64,000 nucleotides of DNA from assembly GCA_013399015.1 (NCBI GenBank), contig VWZX01002935.1, positions 424,456 to 488,455 of the forward strand, in the 5' to 3' direction. The notes beneath the pieces are model-generated. The model was not told the origin of the DNA, did no database searches, and saw nothing but the letters and a program-made list of their open reading frames with translations. This DNA comes from Galbula dea. Its lineage: Eukaryota > Chordata > Aves > Piciformes > Galbulidae. The translations under genes and the position numbers were made by a program. Every line of letters begins with the position of its first letter. The first letter of the stretch is position 1. Of the stretch, positions 47,100 to 60,071 are shown one piece after another.

Positions 47100-48730
47100 C
47101 AGCTGTAGTCGGTTTCCCCCCAATTCTTCTTATCAATTTTCTTCTCTTTTGAGACAAAGCAAATATAAATTTTGTGTTCATTTGTCATTCCTTCTTTGAC
47201 TTCAGCATCTCTGCAAATAACAATGTAGCACAAAAGCCCAGTATTTACCTAGTTGTAATGTGGGTTGCCATGGTGTTTTGCAAATTATTGCAATTATGTT
47301 CCCCATGCGAGTCGCCCTTGGTAACTGGGGAAAAAACTGATAATCCTGTTTTGAACAAAAGGTCAAATTGCTGAATAGAAAGTCTTGATTAACTAAAAGA
47401 TGTACAAAGTGGAATTATTTCCTACCATTCAGAAATAGTTCTTGATCGGGTTTGGGGGAGGGGGGTGAGTAAGTACATCTGATTACTGAAGTACAAAGCA
47501 TTGAAAGGATGTTGTCTTGAGCCTTTCATGTAGTCTTAATGGTGGCTTTTTTGTCAAATTTACCCATTTGCTGCATTGAAAGAGGCAGCTGCATTTAAGC
47601 TGGAGAGATGGTGCTTTTTTCAAGAGTTCAGTGCATGGAAAGTTCTCAGCAGTATCTGCAGTTTACTATTAGACCTTGGGCTATTAAAACTGATGTGCTG
47701 CATTTGAGCCCATAGCTCTCGGTGCTTGTAAAACCCTCTGGCTGATGATCTAATAAAGTGCTCTTACTGGACAATCTCTGATCAGATACTTTAGAGAGAG
47801 AAAAAAATAGAAAACAAAAAAAGAAGCAACAGCTCTGAAAAGGATGGGGGTGGAAACATGTAGCTACACTGAAAAGTTTCTTTTGTGCTCTGCAGTGGAA
47901 ATATTAGTAAATATGACTCTTCTCAATTTAAGTGCTTAGAAGGGCCAACATACTGCTTCAGAAATCATTTTGATATAGAAAAGTAGAAATTAATCTGCAA
48001 AGATTAGGAGTTCTTTGTAGTTACCAGTCCTCAGCAGTCAGATGCAGATACACAGAGGGAGAGGTCCTCTTCCCCTTGCCTTATTCCAAACACTCTCATT
48101 GACCTCCTGTGCTTTAATGCTGTGAATTTCCTTCCCTCTTTCCTATTTTTCCCTCCTCATGTGGGGGGCAACAGAAGAGGTGAAGAGGATTAAGGGGGTT
48201 TCCTTTTTAATTATTCCACTTTTTGTTTTTAAACAGCTACCTGGAAATTAATTCTTAAAACTTTGGAGAGCCTGTGTGAGAGCAGCATGAAAGCAAAGTA
48301 AACCTGAACAAGTTGGTGGGTTTACATTCTACATCACCTAGCAACCCCCTGGCTCAGCCAGTTCTCTTGTCTGCCCCCAACCCTGTTTACAGACCATTCA
48401 GGCTGCTCTTCAAAACCATGACAGATATTCAGTTTCATTAGTGCCATTCTCCAGGAGAAAAATAATTCAACTTAAATGAACAAACACTGCTTAGTGATGC
48501 TTTAAACTTTTCTACTTTAAGGTGACCAGACTGAGACTGTTTTTTCTGTACCACTACCTTTCATTCCACTGAGCTCCTCTAAACTGGCTCTATGTCCATT
48601 ATCATTTTTTACAGTTTACAGGACTGTGTTAAATCCATCAGTATTTAGATGTTCATAACCTTATTGCAAAGGAAAATGGTTCACATGGTTAATCTTTTTT
48701 ATCTCTTTTTACCAACTTCAAATGTGTGCC
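47100..48730 (+). promoter_or_regulatory. Strong candidate ultraconserved-type enhancer block
   Basis: Within an 8 kb CR1-free block. Two parts stand out. About 47160-47860 carries GCAAATTATTGCAATTATG, CCCCATGCGAGTCGCCC (CpGs at 47308 and 47313), CTTGATTAACT, TGATCGGG, an E-box CAGCTG (47586-47591) and GGCTATTAAAACTG. About 48000-48600 carries TTTTTAATTATTCC, GAAATTAATTC, CACCTAGCAACC and AATAATTCAAC. There are no ORFs and no recognised repeat, and an assembly gap follows at 48822. This texture is what I would expect of a deeply conserved POLA1/ARX-locus enhancer, but no alignment was possible. Confidence 0.48.
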
Positions 48731-48821
48731 TGAGTTGACAAACCTTACTGTTATTGCCACATACAGGAGTGAAATCTCTGTGTGTTCTGTGTTGCATCTG
48801 ATGTCATATTGAACTTCCTGC

Positions 48822-49000
48822 NNNNNNNNNNNNNNNNNNNNNNNNNNNNNNNNNNNNNNNNNNNNNNNNNNNNNNNNNNNNNNNNNNNNNNNNNNNNNNN
48901 NNNNNNNNNNNNNNNNNNNNNNNNNNNNNNNNNNNNNNNNNNNNNNNNNNNNNNNNNNNNNNNNNNNNNNNNNNNNNNNNNNNNNNNNNNNNNNNNNNNN
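48822..49000. other. Assembly gap (179 N)
   Basis: 179 unresolved bases. The right edge resumes in ATATATATATTATAG, so the missing sequence is probably an AT-rich microsatellite. Any translation across this gap is meaningless. Confidence 0.97.
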
Positions 49001-52000
49001 ATATATATATTATAGCCTATGAATGTGGCTTGCTTTGAGTTGTAAGAAGAGGGAGAATATTCTGCAGAATGGACTTGAGTCATCCTTCTAGAGGTTTTAG
49101 CTCTTCATACAGAAATGCATAAGAAATCTTTCACTCATCCTTTCCTAAATGTAGTTTTCCATGGGTAGTCATTTCAAGTAATGCCTTCTCCCAGTTGCTT
49201 GGTTGAAATCCAGTTTAGCTGTTTTCAGATTGTCTTAAGTAAACTAGATTGCTGGTTCTCTTTGTGAGCAGTGTGTTAGCCTAGGAGCAGTTATACTCTG
49301 CTTTTTCATGTTTTCTGGTGTGTGTTTTGGTGCCTCGAACCCTATTTTACTGAAGAGATAAGAAGACCAAGGTATTGGCTTTGATGTAAAGTAAAGCAAA
49401 GCAGTCTTGCTAATTTAGTTTATAATGTAGAACTGTTAAGGCTGGAATTTGTCCACTTGTGGTGCTATTACATGTGTTTAAATGAGGGCCACTGTTTGCA
49501 TCAAACCTATCATAGGGGTTTGGAGTGTTCTATTATCCTTTCAGCACACTGATGGCAGAGCCTGGGCTTTGCACAAATGAGATCAATAAGTTTCAAAGAA
49601 CTTGTATGAAATGACATGTGACTGTACATTGAAAGATGCCTTACTCTTTCTTAAAAAAAATCAATTTTTAATAACATGTAAAACTCTTCCATTGACCTGC
49701 AAGATATTTTTCACTTTTGTCTTGTTTGATAATTTTGTTCAAAGCATTTTTTTTTTTGCATTAGCTTGAGCATTTGAGTTCTTATTGGAGGGGCAGGGTG
49801 CATTTCTTGCTGCTTCCATTACCTGCTGCTTTGATACTATTTTTTTTTTAACCCCTTGAGACTTTTAATGGGCAAACTGCTAGGAGAGAGACTGCTGATA
49901 AAGATATTTTCTAGAGATTAATGAGGTTTTCTTTCAGGCTTGGGTGGTTTCCAAATTTTTCTTCAGTCTTGCTTTAGGAAGCAATTCAAGTTCTATCATT
50001 TTTTGAGTATCCAAATCATGAAAAACCCCTCTTGGAAATCTACAAAGTTTCATTTTCAGTAGCCTAGAAGGAGGCATGTGATATTTTGTGGCTGATGTTG
50101 CATCTGACCAGCAGTGCACTGCTGATAGGACCTTGAGTGAGGTATGGAAGTCCTAGAAGAACTCCTAAAAAGTCTGCTTCTGGGACAGAATTTTATTGTC
50201 TGTTAAATCCTCTCAAGTTTCTGTTCATTTTCCATAATGTCCAAAGGGATCTAGGTTTGGGTCTTTTCTTTGAGTGTTTTAGATCAGAGTAGTAGGGTGT
50301 GAAAAGTGAGCTTCACCTTTCATAGCAACACCCCACAATCCACATCAGTGCTTCTGTTAGTCTACTGTCAGCTTTTTCAAGCTGGGACACTGTGTTCTGA
50401 GAAACTCAGGTAGTTTTTATGTCCTGTCTCATGCTTTCTTTAAGGTAGCAGCTTAATGCAGCTACACTGCCTTCAATTACTCTTTGTCTAGTTGCTTTGG
50501 ACTGTCACAATCTGGTCCTCTGGAAGGTGTGGATCCCACTGCTGCCAGTTGCCTTTGAGTCAGTTTGGGCTGGCAGATTTTCTAGTGGGGAGCTGGGACA
50601 ACAGATAGCAGTGTCTCTAAGAACAGGAAGTTTCAGTAGGTATTATTTTGGAGAGGATATCTATCAAGAGTTAGGGCTGGACTGGCCAATGAGTGACACA
50701 TGCTCTCTATTAACCCCTCCTACTTCCCAAAGGAGAAGAGAGAGGGAATAAGAGAGAGAGATTTATGGGTTGTGAAGGAAACTGAAACTACCTTAATGAA
50801 AATAATAACAACAAAATGAAATAGATACATAGTTTTTCATATCATACATGAAAATATATCTGATAGGTGTTAGCTTTATGTCTACATTTCAGAAACAAAG
50901 GTATCAAGAAGCAGTATGAAACCCAACACACACACACATCCCCACCCCACAATGGCAATTACATCACCATCACCACTGATGCTGTGGCAGGCACTGGGGA
51001 ATTCCAAGACTGGACTTAACAGCAGATGGGAACTGGATTCAGAAGCTCAGTTCTGGAACTGGATTCCTGAACACAAGGATTGGGACCAAAGGCAGAATGG
51101 ACAGAGTCCTCCTCAGATGCCAGTCATTGAAGAAGAGAGTTTGACCCTTGTAATCCCTCAGCATTATACAGAGTATGACATACATGGAATGGAATACCTA
51201 CTTGGTCAGTTTAGGGTCACCTAACTGTCTGCTTCTCCCTGTAGGAGCAGCCTTTTACTCTACACCACCAGTGATTTACACAAGATTTGGCAGTGACCTT
51301 GGTCTGCATACCAGTCCTTGATCCTGACTATAAAGATTGAGTATTATCACTCCTAGAAGCAGACCCTGCCTGGGAAAACATGCAAAGTGCAGTTACTTAG
51401 AAGAGACTGAGCTGAAAAGTAAAAATCAGTGAACAGAATTAGTTGTGTTCTATCTGAAACCAGGAGAGTATCCTTCTCTTTTACCAGCAGTACTGTCTTG
51501 TTGGTTGGTAAAGTGATCATTTGCCTTCCACTAGGAAGTTGTTGGTTAAGATGCTTCAGTTTAATCACATACTTTAATGTCATTCCTGTGATAACAATAC
51601 TGGGTGTATAACCACCCATCTCCAGGATCTGTACTGCTTTCAAGTAGTGCACTTTCAAAAGCAATTCATATCTCCTTGTTTCTGTTCTTTCATTTAAGAG
51701 CCAGTTTTGTATTTTTCCTGAAAGATCACATCTGTCTATTAATCAGCCTGGATAATGGTGAATTCAAGAGGAGCAGAATGAACCATACAGGAAAGGACTT
51801 TCCTTTCTTTTTACAAGAGTTTTTTTTATCCACTCCATCCCACAGCTGAATTCCCATCAGTTACATAGGCCAAAACTCAAGAAGCTCTGAAAATGAGGAA
51901 GTGCTCAGAAAGAAATTGAAATCATATCTTCAACTTCAATGGTGAAGTAAGGTAGCATGAAATGGAGTGTGAAATGCTGTGGTCCCTGTTTACTTTTTTC

Positions 52001-53182
52001 CCTAAATTGGATGATCAGGTAGCATCAGACTCTGAAGAATACTCATACTGGGAAATGTAACCTATTTTTTCTGGATGAGGAACTAGCTACAATATTTATT
52101 GTACAGAAAAAGAAAAGTGAGTGTGAAGTCAGTGGCCAAGTGTGAGTTGAAAATTCCTTCTCTTTACCTGTGATCCAAATAGTCATGTAGCACAGTGGAT
52201 CTATGCTCAGGTCTCTTAGTGCACTATAGTTAGCTTTATGTATAAATTTCAGTCATTATTGTCATAGTTACTGTTTGCATTGCTGCTTGGAATTTCAAGC
52301 CAAATGTACACAACACCTAAGAAAATATCAGAGAACATGGAATAAGCATTCCCTGGGTCAAGGATGTAAGCTGTAAGATAAATTTATAAAGGAATGCATG
52401 CAAATCAAAGGTGCTTCATCATTCTAAGTGTATGCTGCAATGTCAGTCAGCTAGAATAAGCTTAGCAGCATGTTTAACATGGTACCTTTCCCACTTAACT
52501 AGAAAGGCAAAAGCTCTAGTCCAGCCAGCATCAATAATAGGCTCTTGACCTAGCTCCTTTCATAAAACAATTTATTTTAAGAGCCTGTGAAAATATCAAA
52601 GGAATTTGTTACTGGGAGATGATTAAATGTTACAGTTAAGACAGCACTATAAAGCCTTGAAACAAAATATCCTCAAAGATCATCTTTGTTATATATACTC
52701 AAATTTGCATATAAATATGTTGGATAACTTAGTTTTAAGAGATGTTTTTACTTCAGTTCTGCCTGGCAGCTCAGGAGAACTTGTCCACACTTTTCATTTT
52801 GAAATTCTTTTACATTTTGAAATTCTAGGATGAAATTTGGACATATCTTTTCTCTAGTAAGGGATCTCTTGATCCTAATATTAGGGCTTCTGACTTAGTA
52901 CCATTTGATCTTTGTAGTAACATTAAAGAAATTGAGAGAACTTTTCCAGTTATTCATTGTTAAAAGTTTTGGCAAAGTAGAAAAGAAGGTTGGAATGAGT
53001 AGTAGATCAATAACAGCATCTATCCATATACTACTTTGAGATCTAAATATGTCTGAACCTTCTTATTGAAGAACCTTTGCAGGTTCCCTGATTTCTCTTC
53101 AAAGGTAAAATGAAATCCTTCTCATGGTCTCACAGGTTTTTTGGGTTTGTTAGTTCTTGGTATCTAAGGTGCCTGTGAAATA
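49001..53182 (+). other. POLA1: CR1-free giant intron segment after the gap
   Basis: Unique AT-rich sequence beginning with a short AT repeat. It includes a small (CA)n at about 50926-50938. Frames of 84-103 codons (for example 50916-51224 +, 51353-51664 -) show no domain or splice evidence. No transposon or RNA gene was recognised. Confidence 0.55.
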
Positions 53183-53185
53183 CCA

Positions 53186-53395
53186 ATCATAGAATGTTAG
53201 GGGTTGGAAGGGACCTAGAAAGATCAAGTCCAACCCCCCTGCCACAGCAGGACACCTTAGATAAGGTCACAAAGGAACAAGTCCAGGCAGGCCTTGAATG
53301 TCTCCAGAGTAGGAGACTCCACAACCTCCCCTGGGCAGTCTGTTCCAGTGCTCCATCACCCTTACTGGGAAAAAGTTCTTCCTCAAGAAGCCTTG
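53186..53395 (-). mobile_element. CR1 LINE 3' fragment, antisense
   Basis: The + strand reads ATCATAGAATGTTAGGGGTTGG, GAAAGATCAAGTCCAACCCC, CTGCCACAGCAGGACACC, CCAGAGTAGGAGACTCCACA, CTGGGCAGTCTGTTCCAGTG and GGGAAAAAGTTCTTCCTC. This is the last 210 bp of a CR1 reversed. It lies 470 bp from a sense copy, so the two truncated 5' ends face each other. Confidence 0.92.
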
Positions 53396-53861
53396 CAGGA
53401 TCCTGAAAAAGTTACCAATTCAGAATTCTGCATCACTGGTTGCTTCTAACTCCATTACTCTGGGGTTTAGGGTTCATTTGCATGATTCTTTTCAGTGGAG
53501 TGTGCCTGCTCATTCCTTTTCAAAGAGATCATCATTGGTAGGAAAAGTGTCAAAGTAGATACTTCATCTGTGAAGCTGCAGGCCCACCTTCTCCTTCCAG
53601 ACCTAACTTCTGCTATTAGTCTTTTATAAAGCTAAAAAAATGGTCTGCTTCCTCAGACAAGTTGATGGTTGCATGATTTTATAGAAGCTTCATTTCTGAT
53701 GGTGGTCATTTTGCTAGTGAGTGTGGAAGGAAGGAAGCCTGCTGGCTCATTTTCTATATATGATGCACTTCTGTGACAGGATATTCTTTTATTTCCCTCA
53801 AATTTCTTTCTGACAAGATTATTTCCAAATTTCACCTTGATGAAGAATTTACTTGTCTTTT

Positions 53862-54087
53862 TAGGCTGGAGATTAGAAGGGGGTTCTTTACCCAAAGGGT
53901 GGTGAGGCACTGGAACAGGTTGCCCAGAGAGGTTGTGGCTGCCCCATCCCTGACAGTGTTCAAGGCCAGGCTGGATGTGGCCCTGGATGACCTGGTCTAG
54001 TGCATGTGGCATCCCTGCCCATGGCAGGAGGGTTGGAACTAGATGATCTTTAAGGTCCCTTCCAACCTCAGCCATTCTATGATTTTC
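53862..54087 (+). mobile_element. CR1 LINE 3' fragment, sense
   Basis: GGCTGGAGATTAGAAGGGGG, GTGGTGAGGCACTGGAACAGG, AGAGAGGTTGTGGCTGCCCC, GGCATCCCTGCCCATGGCAGG, GGAACTAGATGATCTTTAAGG, and the tail CCATTCTATGATT. The 3'UTR wording (GTGGCATCCCTGCCCATGGC) marks a different CR1 group from its inverted neighbour at 53186. The 75-codon frame through it is the 3' end of the element, not a host gene. Confidence 0.93.
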
Positions 54088-57000
54088 TTTTCCCTGCCCA
54101 AATAGTGACCAAGAGGTAGGTTTGCAGGCATGAATGTGTTCCTTTCATATGTCAATCCAAGCTTTTATAAGTCAAATTATTCAGTCTCCAGGTTGTTTGT
54201 ATTAATAGCTACAAGTTCCAAATGAATGCCTGTCTCTGCTTAGGCTATCTGGGAGTTCCATAGACTTGACCAAGTCAGATGTCTTGAGGTATCACTTCTG
54301 TGGAGCCCTCCTGATGGAAGTGTTCTCCACTAAGAGTTACTTCTTCTGCAGATGAGAATAGTGTATTTCTGATTATGCCAATCCTAGCCTCATCAAGTCC
54401 TCCATCTTAAGAAACCCTTTCAAAAATTGAATGGGTCTGTGCCTTTCTTGTGTCTAGCAGCACTAGAATTGGTTCTTCATAAGAAGAGTCTTCTGAGATT
54501 TTTCCAGGTGAAAATCTGGAAAAATGCAGGACTTCCCATTGCTAGGTGGGTAGTTTCCCATGTGAAATCTTATTTGCCTGTGCATGATAACATCCCTGAC
54601 CTGAGGGGATTTCTTCTTGAGATTTTAGTGATTGCAAGTAGATGTCACTCAAGTCTGTGTTGTCTGCTGAAATTCCAGTGCATGTCATTAGTTCTCACAC
54701 TGTCATTCAGATTTTCATGGCTGCTGAGATCTCTCCAAGATGCTGGAAGTGCACTGGATAAAGTCAGTGTTACTACTAGACTATTTCTTTGTTCTGAACA
54801 GGCAAAAAATCAAATGGAAATAGAAGTTGAAGTTTCTTAAAAGTAATTTGGTTTCTGGTACACAACAGAAACATGTTCTTGACTTTACAGCAGTGTCTTT
54901 AAGTTGCTGTTGATACCATCACTGGTAAATGTCAAATGGTGATCTAATTCTCAAAGGATGTAGCTGCAACTAATGGTCAACCCACTTGCCAAAGAATGTG
55001 CAAACAGAGATTTTGCCTCAAGCTCTAATTCTTGAGATGCTGTATACTCCTAAGGAACATTTGTTTATCTGCTCCCCCCAAACATGCAGTTGTTTACAGA
55101 AGACAGACAGGTGGAAGAGGGAGAACACTGCTATGCAGAACAAGTTATTCCAAGTGGAACTGAGAACTTTGAGGTCACTGAGTCAAGTCTGCTGTTGCCA
55201 TGAGAAACTTCTTCTGTCTTTTAGCATTGCATGGGGCTATCAGCAGATTTGATAGTTTAGCCAGCAATGCAGTATGCTGGAACCTCATCCTTTTCAGGGG
55301 ATTTAAAGCCACTTGGAGCAGATCTGCCCTGTTATGCAATTCTATCCATTATAATGGATATTGGCAGGGAAATGGGGTTTGAAGCTTCTGGCCTTGGAAT
55401 TAGTGGAAGTGATATGCTTTTGTAAGAGAAGTCTGTATGGAGAGATCAGTTTGAAGTTAGAGTGGCTTGATGAGTAACTCACAATGATGCCTGAATTAGA
55501 ACATTTTTCATTGTGTTGTCTCTTGCTTCCCAAAGCCAGTTTGCAGATTCCTGACATGAGCAGCAAGTTTTTGTTGATTAACTAGCAAAGCATGTCCAGG
55601 TTGTGTTCCTACACTTCCCTTCTGGCAAGTTTGATGGTTTAAGGTCATCATTTCAGCTCTGCATTAGGAAGCCATGGATTTGGATCCAGTATGCTTGAGT
55701 TTAGGTATCCCAGCCATCATCCATGTTAATGTCTTCAATGGAGATAAGATGGTAGAGAAGCAAGCACTAATTACATCTTGAATTCAACTCCAAAGTTACA
55801 GATAGTGACCTCTCAATAAATTTCAGTCCTGGCAGTTTTCTTCTTTTGACTGACACATTTTTTCCATTCCATGTGAACTTAGAAAGCATTGTAGTCCCTC
55901 AGCATCTTCTGCTGTAGCAGGCAACCAAGCTACATTGTGAAGTGTAATTTGTAAAAACTAGTAAGATAAAGCTCAATAAGTGCATGTTGTTGACTCCTCT
56001 AACTTCTGTTTGAAAGGCTGTTCCAAAACCACTTCCCTCTGTATTTTGGGGTAATGTTTATAATGCTTGTTGATCACTAGAATAGGAGAGGCTAATTCTC
56101 AAGAACAGATTTACAAAGAAAGAAAATTACTTTTGACTTGCAAATTTCTCCCCATTAGCTACAGTTTGTGGACATAGTACTCTTGAGGGATTTTCTTTTA
56201 TATTGTGCATTTACTTCAGGGTTGGTTTGGGGTTTTTTTTGCATACACTTTTTATATTTTAAAATGAATTAAGCATTTGTAGACAGAACATTTAGAAATG
56301 CTAGTTGCTTTTTTTTTCCCCCTATCAACTTGTATTTTATTTCTCACAGTGTTGCAGATACTAAGTAGAACAAAACTGAAGATTTCCTATTATGATTTTG
56401 TTTGATCTACTGCAAATTAATTTACAGGCTCAGCAATAGCTGCTGGGAAAGGAAAGATTGATTTTGTTTGGTCAGTGAAGGTGACAGGCATGGATCAAAT
56501 AAGGGTTAACAATAATGCTCTTGAACAAATTGAATCAGAACATAATGCTTGTATTGAATGTGATTGCAACATGCATGTCCATGGAAAAGTTTTTTGTTGA
56601 AAACAAATCAAGGCTGTGGCTTAATTATCAAAGCAAAACAAGAGACATAAAGAGCTACATGTTTCTGATACTGCTTTTTCCAGAGATAGCTCCCTTCACA
56701 CAGTTATCTACATGTTTAATTTCAATCTGCAATAGCAACAGTTATTGCTGTCATTTGTTAAGAGAGATCAACAGATAGTAAGTACAAACAAACCCAAATA
56801 AGGCCTGAATAGAGAGGTGACAAAGAATAAAAGACCTCTTTAGTGTTAATTATAACTGGTGGAAACTCAGTACAAATGACATTATCTGTTTTCTGTATGA
56901 ATTGAAGGGACATTTAGTTAGTATTTGCAGAGCAGGTTTGGTTATTTTATTGTAGGCAACAACTTAGTTCTCCATTTTTAAGGTACTGTTCATGGAGAAA

Positions 57001-58035
57001 GGTACTGTTGAGTGAAACTTGCACCTTTAGAGCAGTATTTCTTAGTAGTTGAAACAAGTATGGTAGTAAGCTGTTGAGTTTGGATGCTTATTTGTATCCT
57101 AAGCTATTGGTTTTCATTTGAGCTGGGGTTTTCAGTCTTTTTTTCACCTGTGTTTTGTGACCAGCAAAATTCCCAGCACTTTCCTGAACAGTGGCTGCAT
57201 TAGACTAAAACTGTGTAAAGAAACTTGCTTCAAATGACATTACTCAAGTGGTAGTTTGAGTGGACCATTATGCATTCCCTTATAAGACAACAGAAGTAGT
57301 GCCTTGCAAGTGGTGTAGTCTTTTGTTTCTTAATTGTTAGCTAAAAATGCCAATAGGTGGCAGAAAACACACTGTTATTTATATCATGCATGATTTTTAT
57401 GGCTGTCTAGTAGAGTACTCTGCTCAGCTGAAGTTGGGATGCTGCTCCTATTGCAGACTTTGTTTTTTCAGTTGCACTTGCATTCCCTAACTAAATACCT
57501 TACTATCTGGCAGTTTCCATGCCCTGTTGGTGTCAGACTGCTACCAGCTGTTTCATAGCAAGGTAGAGATGCTACATAATAAGCAAATACAGTATAAACA
57601 GCTTTCCACACAAAGCACAACTTTTGTCTTCAAGAAATAACTTAATGGAAGATGTGTGACAATTCATTATCCTTTCCAGAAATGTTTGGGTGTTTTCCAT
57701 CACAGTGGCTCTAATGATATTCTCAGTACTCAGTAAGTGAGTGCCCAGAGATCTCAGTGCTATTCTTGAGTTGCTCTTTTCAGTAGAATGTTATTCCATG
57801 TCAATTAAAATTAAGGTCTATTAAAAAAGTGACACAACAGGTTAACATCTTCCTCTTTTGGAAACAAGCCTTAGGTTTGTTTACACAACCAAAGCTAAGG
57901 ACTAGCTTTTTCACTTGAGGCTCATTTGTGTCTGCTGATTCCAGAAGACACAGGTCAGGTGTATGTTAGGTCAGGTCCTAAATTAGGACTTTTCATAGTG
58001 AAGCATCTGCTGATGAAGTAGCTCAGCCTTGTTGA
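54088..58035 (+). other. POLA1: Giant intron segment, nothing recognised
   Basis: Unique AT-rich sequence. The 137-codon frame at 54427-54840 (+) begins MNGSVPFLCLAALELVL and contains hydrophobic stretches, but it has no recognised domain, promoter or splice context and is treated as chance. No CR1 copy was seen. Confidence 0.5.
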
Positions 58036-58558
58036 TCACAGAATCACAGAATGTTAGGAGTTGGAAGGGACCTGGAAAGATCATCTAGTCCAACCCCCCT
58101 GCCACAGCAGGATTCCCTAGACCAGTGCATCCAGATGGGTTTTGAATACCTCCATAGAAGGAGACTCCCCAACCTCTCTGGGCAGTCTGTGCCAGTGCTC
58201 TGGCACCTCAACTGGGAAAAAATATTTCTTGTATTCACAGGGAATCTCCTATGCTTCAGCTTACAGCCATTGCCTCTTGTCCTGTCACTGGGCCTCACAA
58301 AGAAGAGCCTGACCCCATCTTCCTGACACCCATCCTTCACATACTTAAAAGCATAGATGAGGTCACCCCTTAGTCTCCTCCAATCTAAAGAGACTCAGCT
58401 CCCTCAGCCTTTCCTCTGAAGGAAGATGTTCCAGCCCCTTCATCATCTTTGTGGCTCTGTGCTGGACTCTTTCAAGCAGTTCCCTATCCTTCTTCAACTG
58501 AGGGGCCCAGAACTGGACACAATATTCCAGATGCAGCCTCACCAGGGTAGAGTAAATC
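58036..58558 (-). mobile_element. CR1 LINE, 5'-truncated, antisense
   Basis: Begins with the reversed tail (ATCACAGAATCACAGAATG), then TTAGGAGTTGGAAGGGACC, CTGCCACAGCAGGATTCCC, and reversed 3'UTR. Reversed ORF2 C-terminus lies to about 58558: on the - strand LEYCVQFWAPQLKKDRELLE and LPSEERLRELSLFRLEE. The frame is broken at the end of this segment. Its 3'UTR matches the 30750/33560 pieces almost base for base, indicating a relatively young subfamily. Confidence 0.94.
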
Positions 58559-60071
58559 AACATCTGTTCTTCTAATGTCATTTGTGAAGTATTTGTCCTG
58601 AATAATTTGTACATGACAAAGAAAATAGTACTAGAACTGCTAGGGCAACAGTTGTGGAAGAGACCCAAATTAAATCCACAGAAGATTTCCAAATTCTTGG
58701 AGTTCTCTCACCATGCAGTATTAAATATAATGGTTTATATTGTTAACCTACATAGCAATAACATTCAAACAGCAATCAGATCACTGATCTGACCTGGAAA
58801 CACTAATCATACTGTTTCCAAAAATCTTGTTCTGCTTTTAGGAGTAGCCTTATTTTATTGAGGGAGTCTAGGGGTTTACTTCATCCCACAGCCTCTTAGG
58901 TGTATTGCTTTTTGGGGATGCTTTCTCTTCCTCCCTTTACTAGAAATGAATCATGGGGTGACTGACTAACTTAGGCTGAGAATCAGGCTTTTAGATACCA
59001 AAAGTTGGGTGAAATGAACTGTAACTATGTATCTTAATGGACTCTTTCCATTTCTGCATTATGGACTTGTGCAGACATTTTAGGTAGTGCTGCATGCTTT
59101 GCTGTTGGTGTGAATTTCCTCACAAAGTTCTCTGGTCTGTCATAAAAGTTCCTCTCTGCAAGAGCAACAGGAAGTGTTTTGGTGGGCTTGGCACTGAGTA
59201 GGATAGCACTGAGGATCTGACATGGCTGGAGAAATGGTGAAATGGGAGATCTCTGGAAGAACTTTTCAGAGTAGGCATAGTCAAACCCCATTTTAAGAAG
59301 GCTTTGGGAAATGGAAAGCTACAGCTTATGTATCTCTCCATACAAGTTCCAAAGCATTTGAAATAAAGTAACTGGAATACCTAACTTTAAACTAAGCTAC
59401 TGCCATAGTCAGATCAGATCAGGACACTGGATTACTGAGGTGCAAAATACAAATTTAGTTTTGGACATGCCAGTGAGGAAAGAAAACATAAATCATGTCT
59501 TATTAACAACTTTACCAGCAAACCAGAATCTTCAGGAAATGAAAGTCAGAAAAGGTATATAGTTGCAGACTTTCATTATGGACTTTGTAACTAAGATGGT
59601 GATAATCACAATAGTGCTCTGAGTAGAGCTGTGGAAACTGGAAGGGTAGGAAACATGATAGTAGTTCAAAACCTGAGTTGCCACCATGGAAGTTAGGTAG
59701 AAATCATTACCAGAGCATAATGTTAACACCAGGGCTTGTTAAAGAACCAGTGAGAAGGGAAGCAAGCAACATTTGGAGTTGTCCAACAATTCATAATATT
59801 TCTGTCAAGGTACCAAGAATTCTGATATGGTTAGATTAAAAACATCTTTGCAGGAGCAACAGACCAAATTTTGGGAACAGAGGCAAAAATAAACAGTCAC
59901 TATTCCCAGCAGAGACATCAACAGTTAATAATCTGAAATGCAGAGTTTTAACAGTGCTGAGCTGCTCAGGGGTGGTAGAAGCAGGAACTGTTTGAGTTTA
60001 GTTGCAGAAAGACCTTGTGATACCAAATAGACTTGTCAGTTAACAAGGCTAAATCTTCTGCCAAGTAATGT
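58559..60071 (+). other. POLA1: Giant intron segment between CR1 copies
   Basis: Unique AT-rich sequence. No gene, RNA or repeat was recognised. Confidence 0.55.

Noticed and set aside
48751..49083. 110-codon ORF spanning the N gap
   Set aside because: Artifact of translating unknown bases.
54427..54840. 137-codon + strand ORF with hydrophobic stretches
   Set aside because: No recognised domain, no splice or promoter context, leucine/serine-rich as expected of random AT-rich translation.
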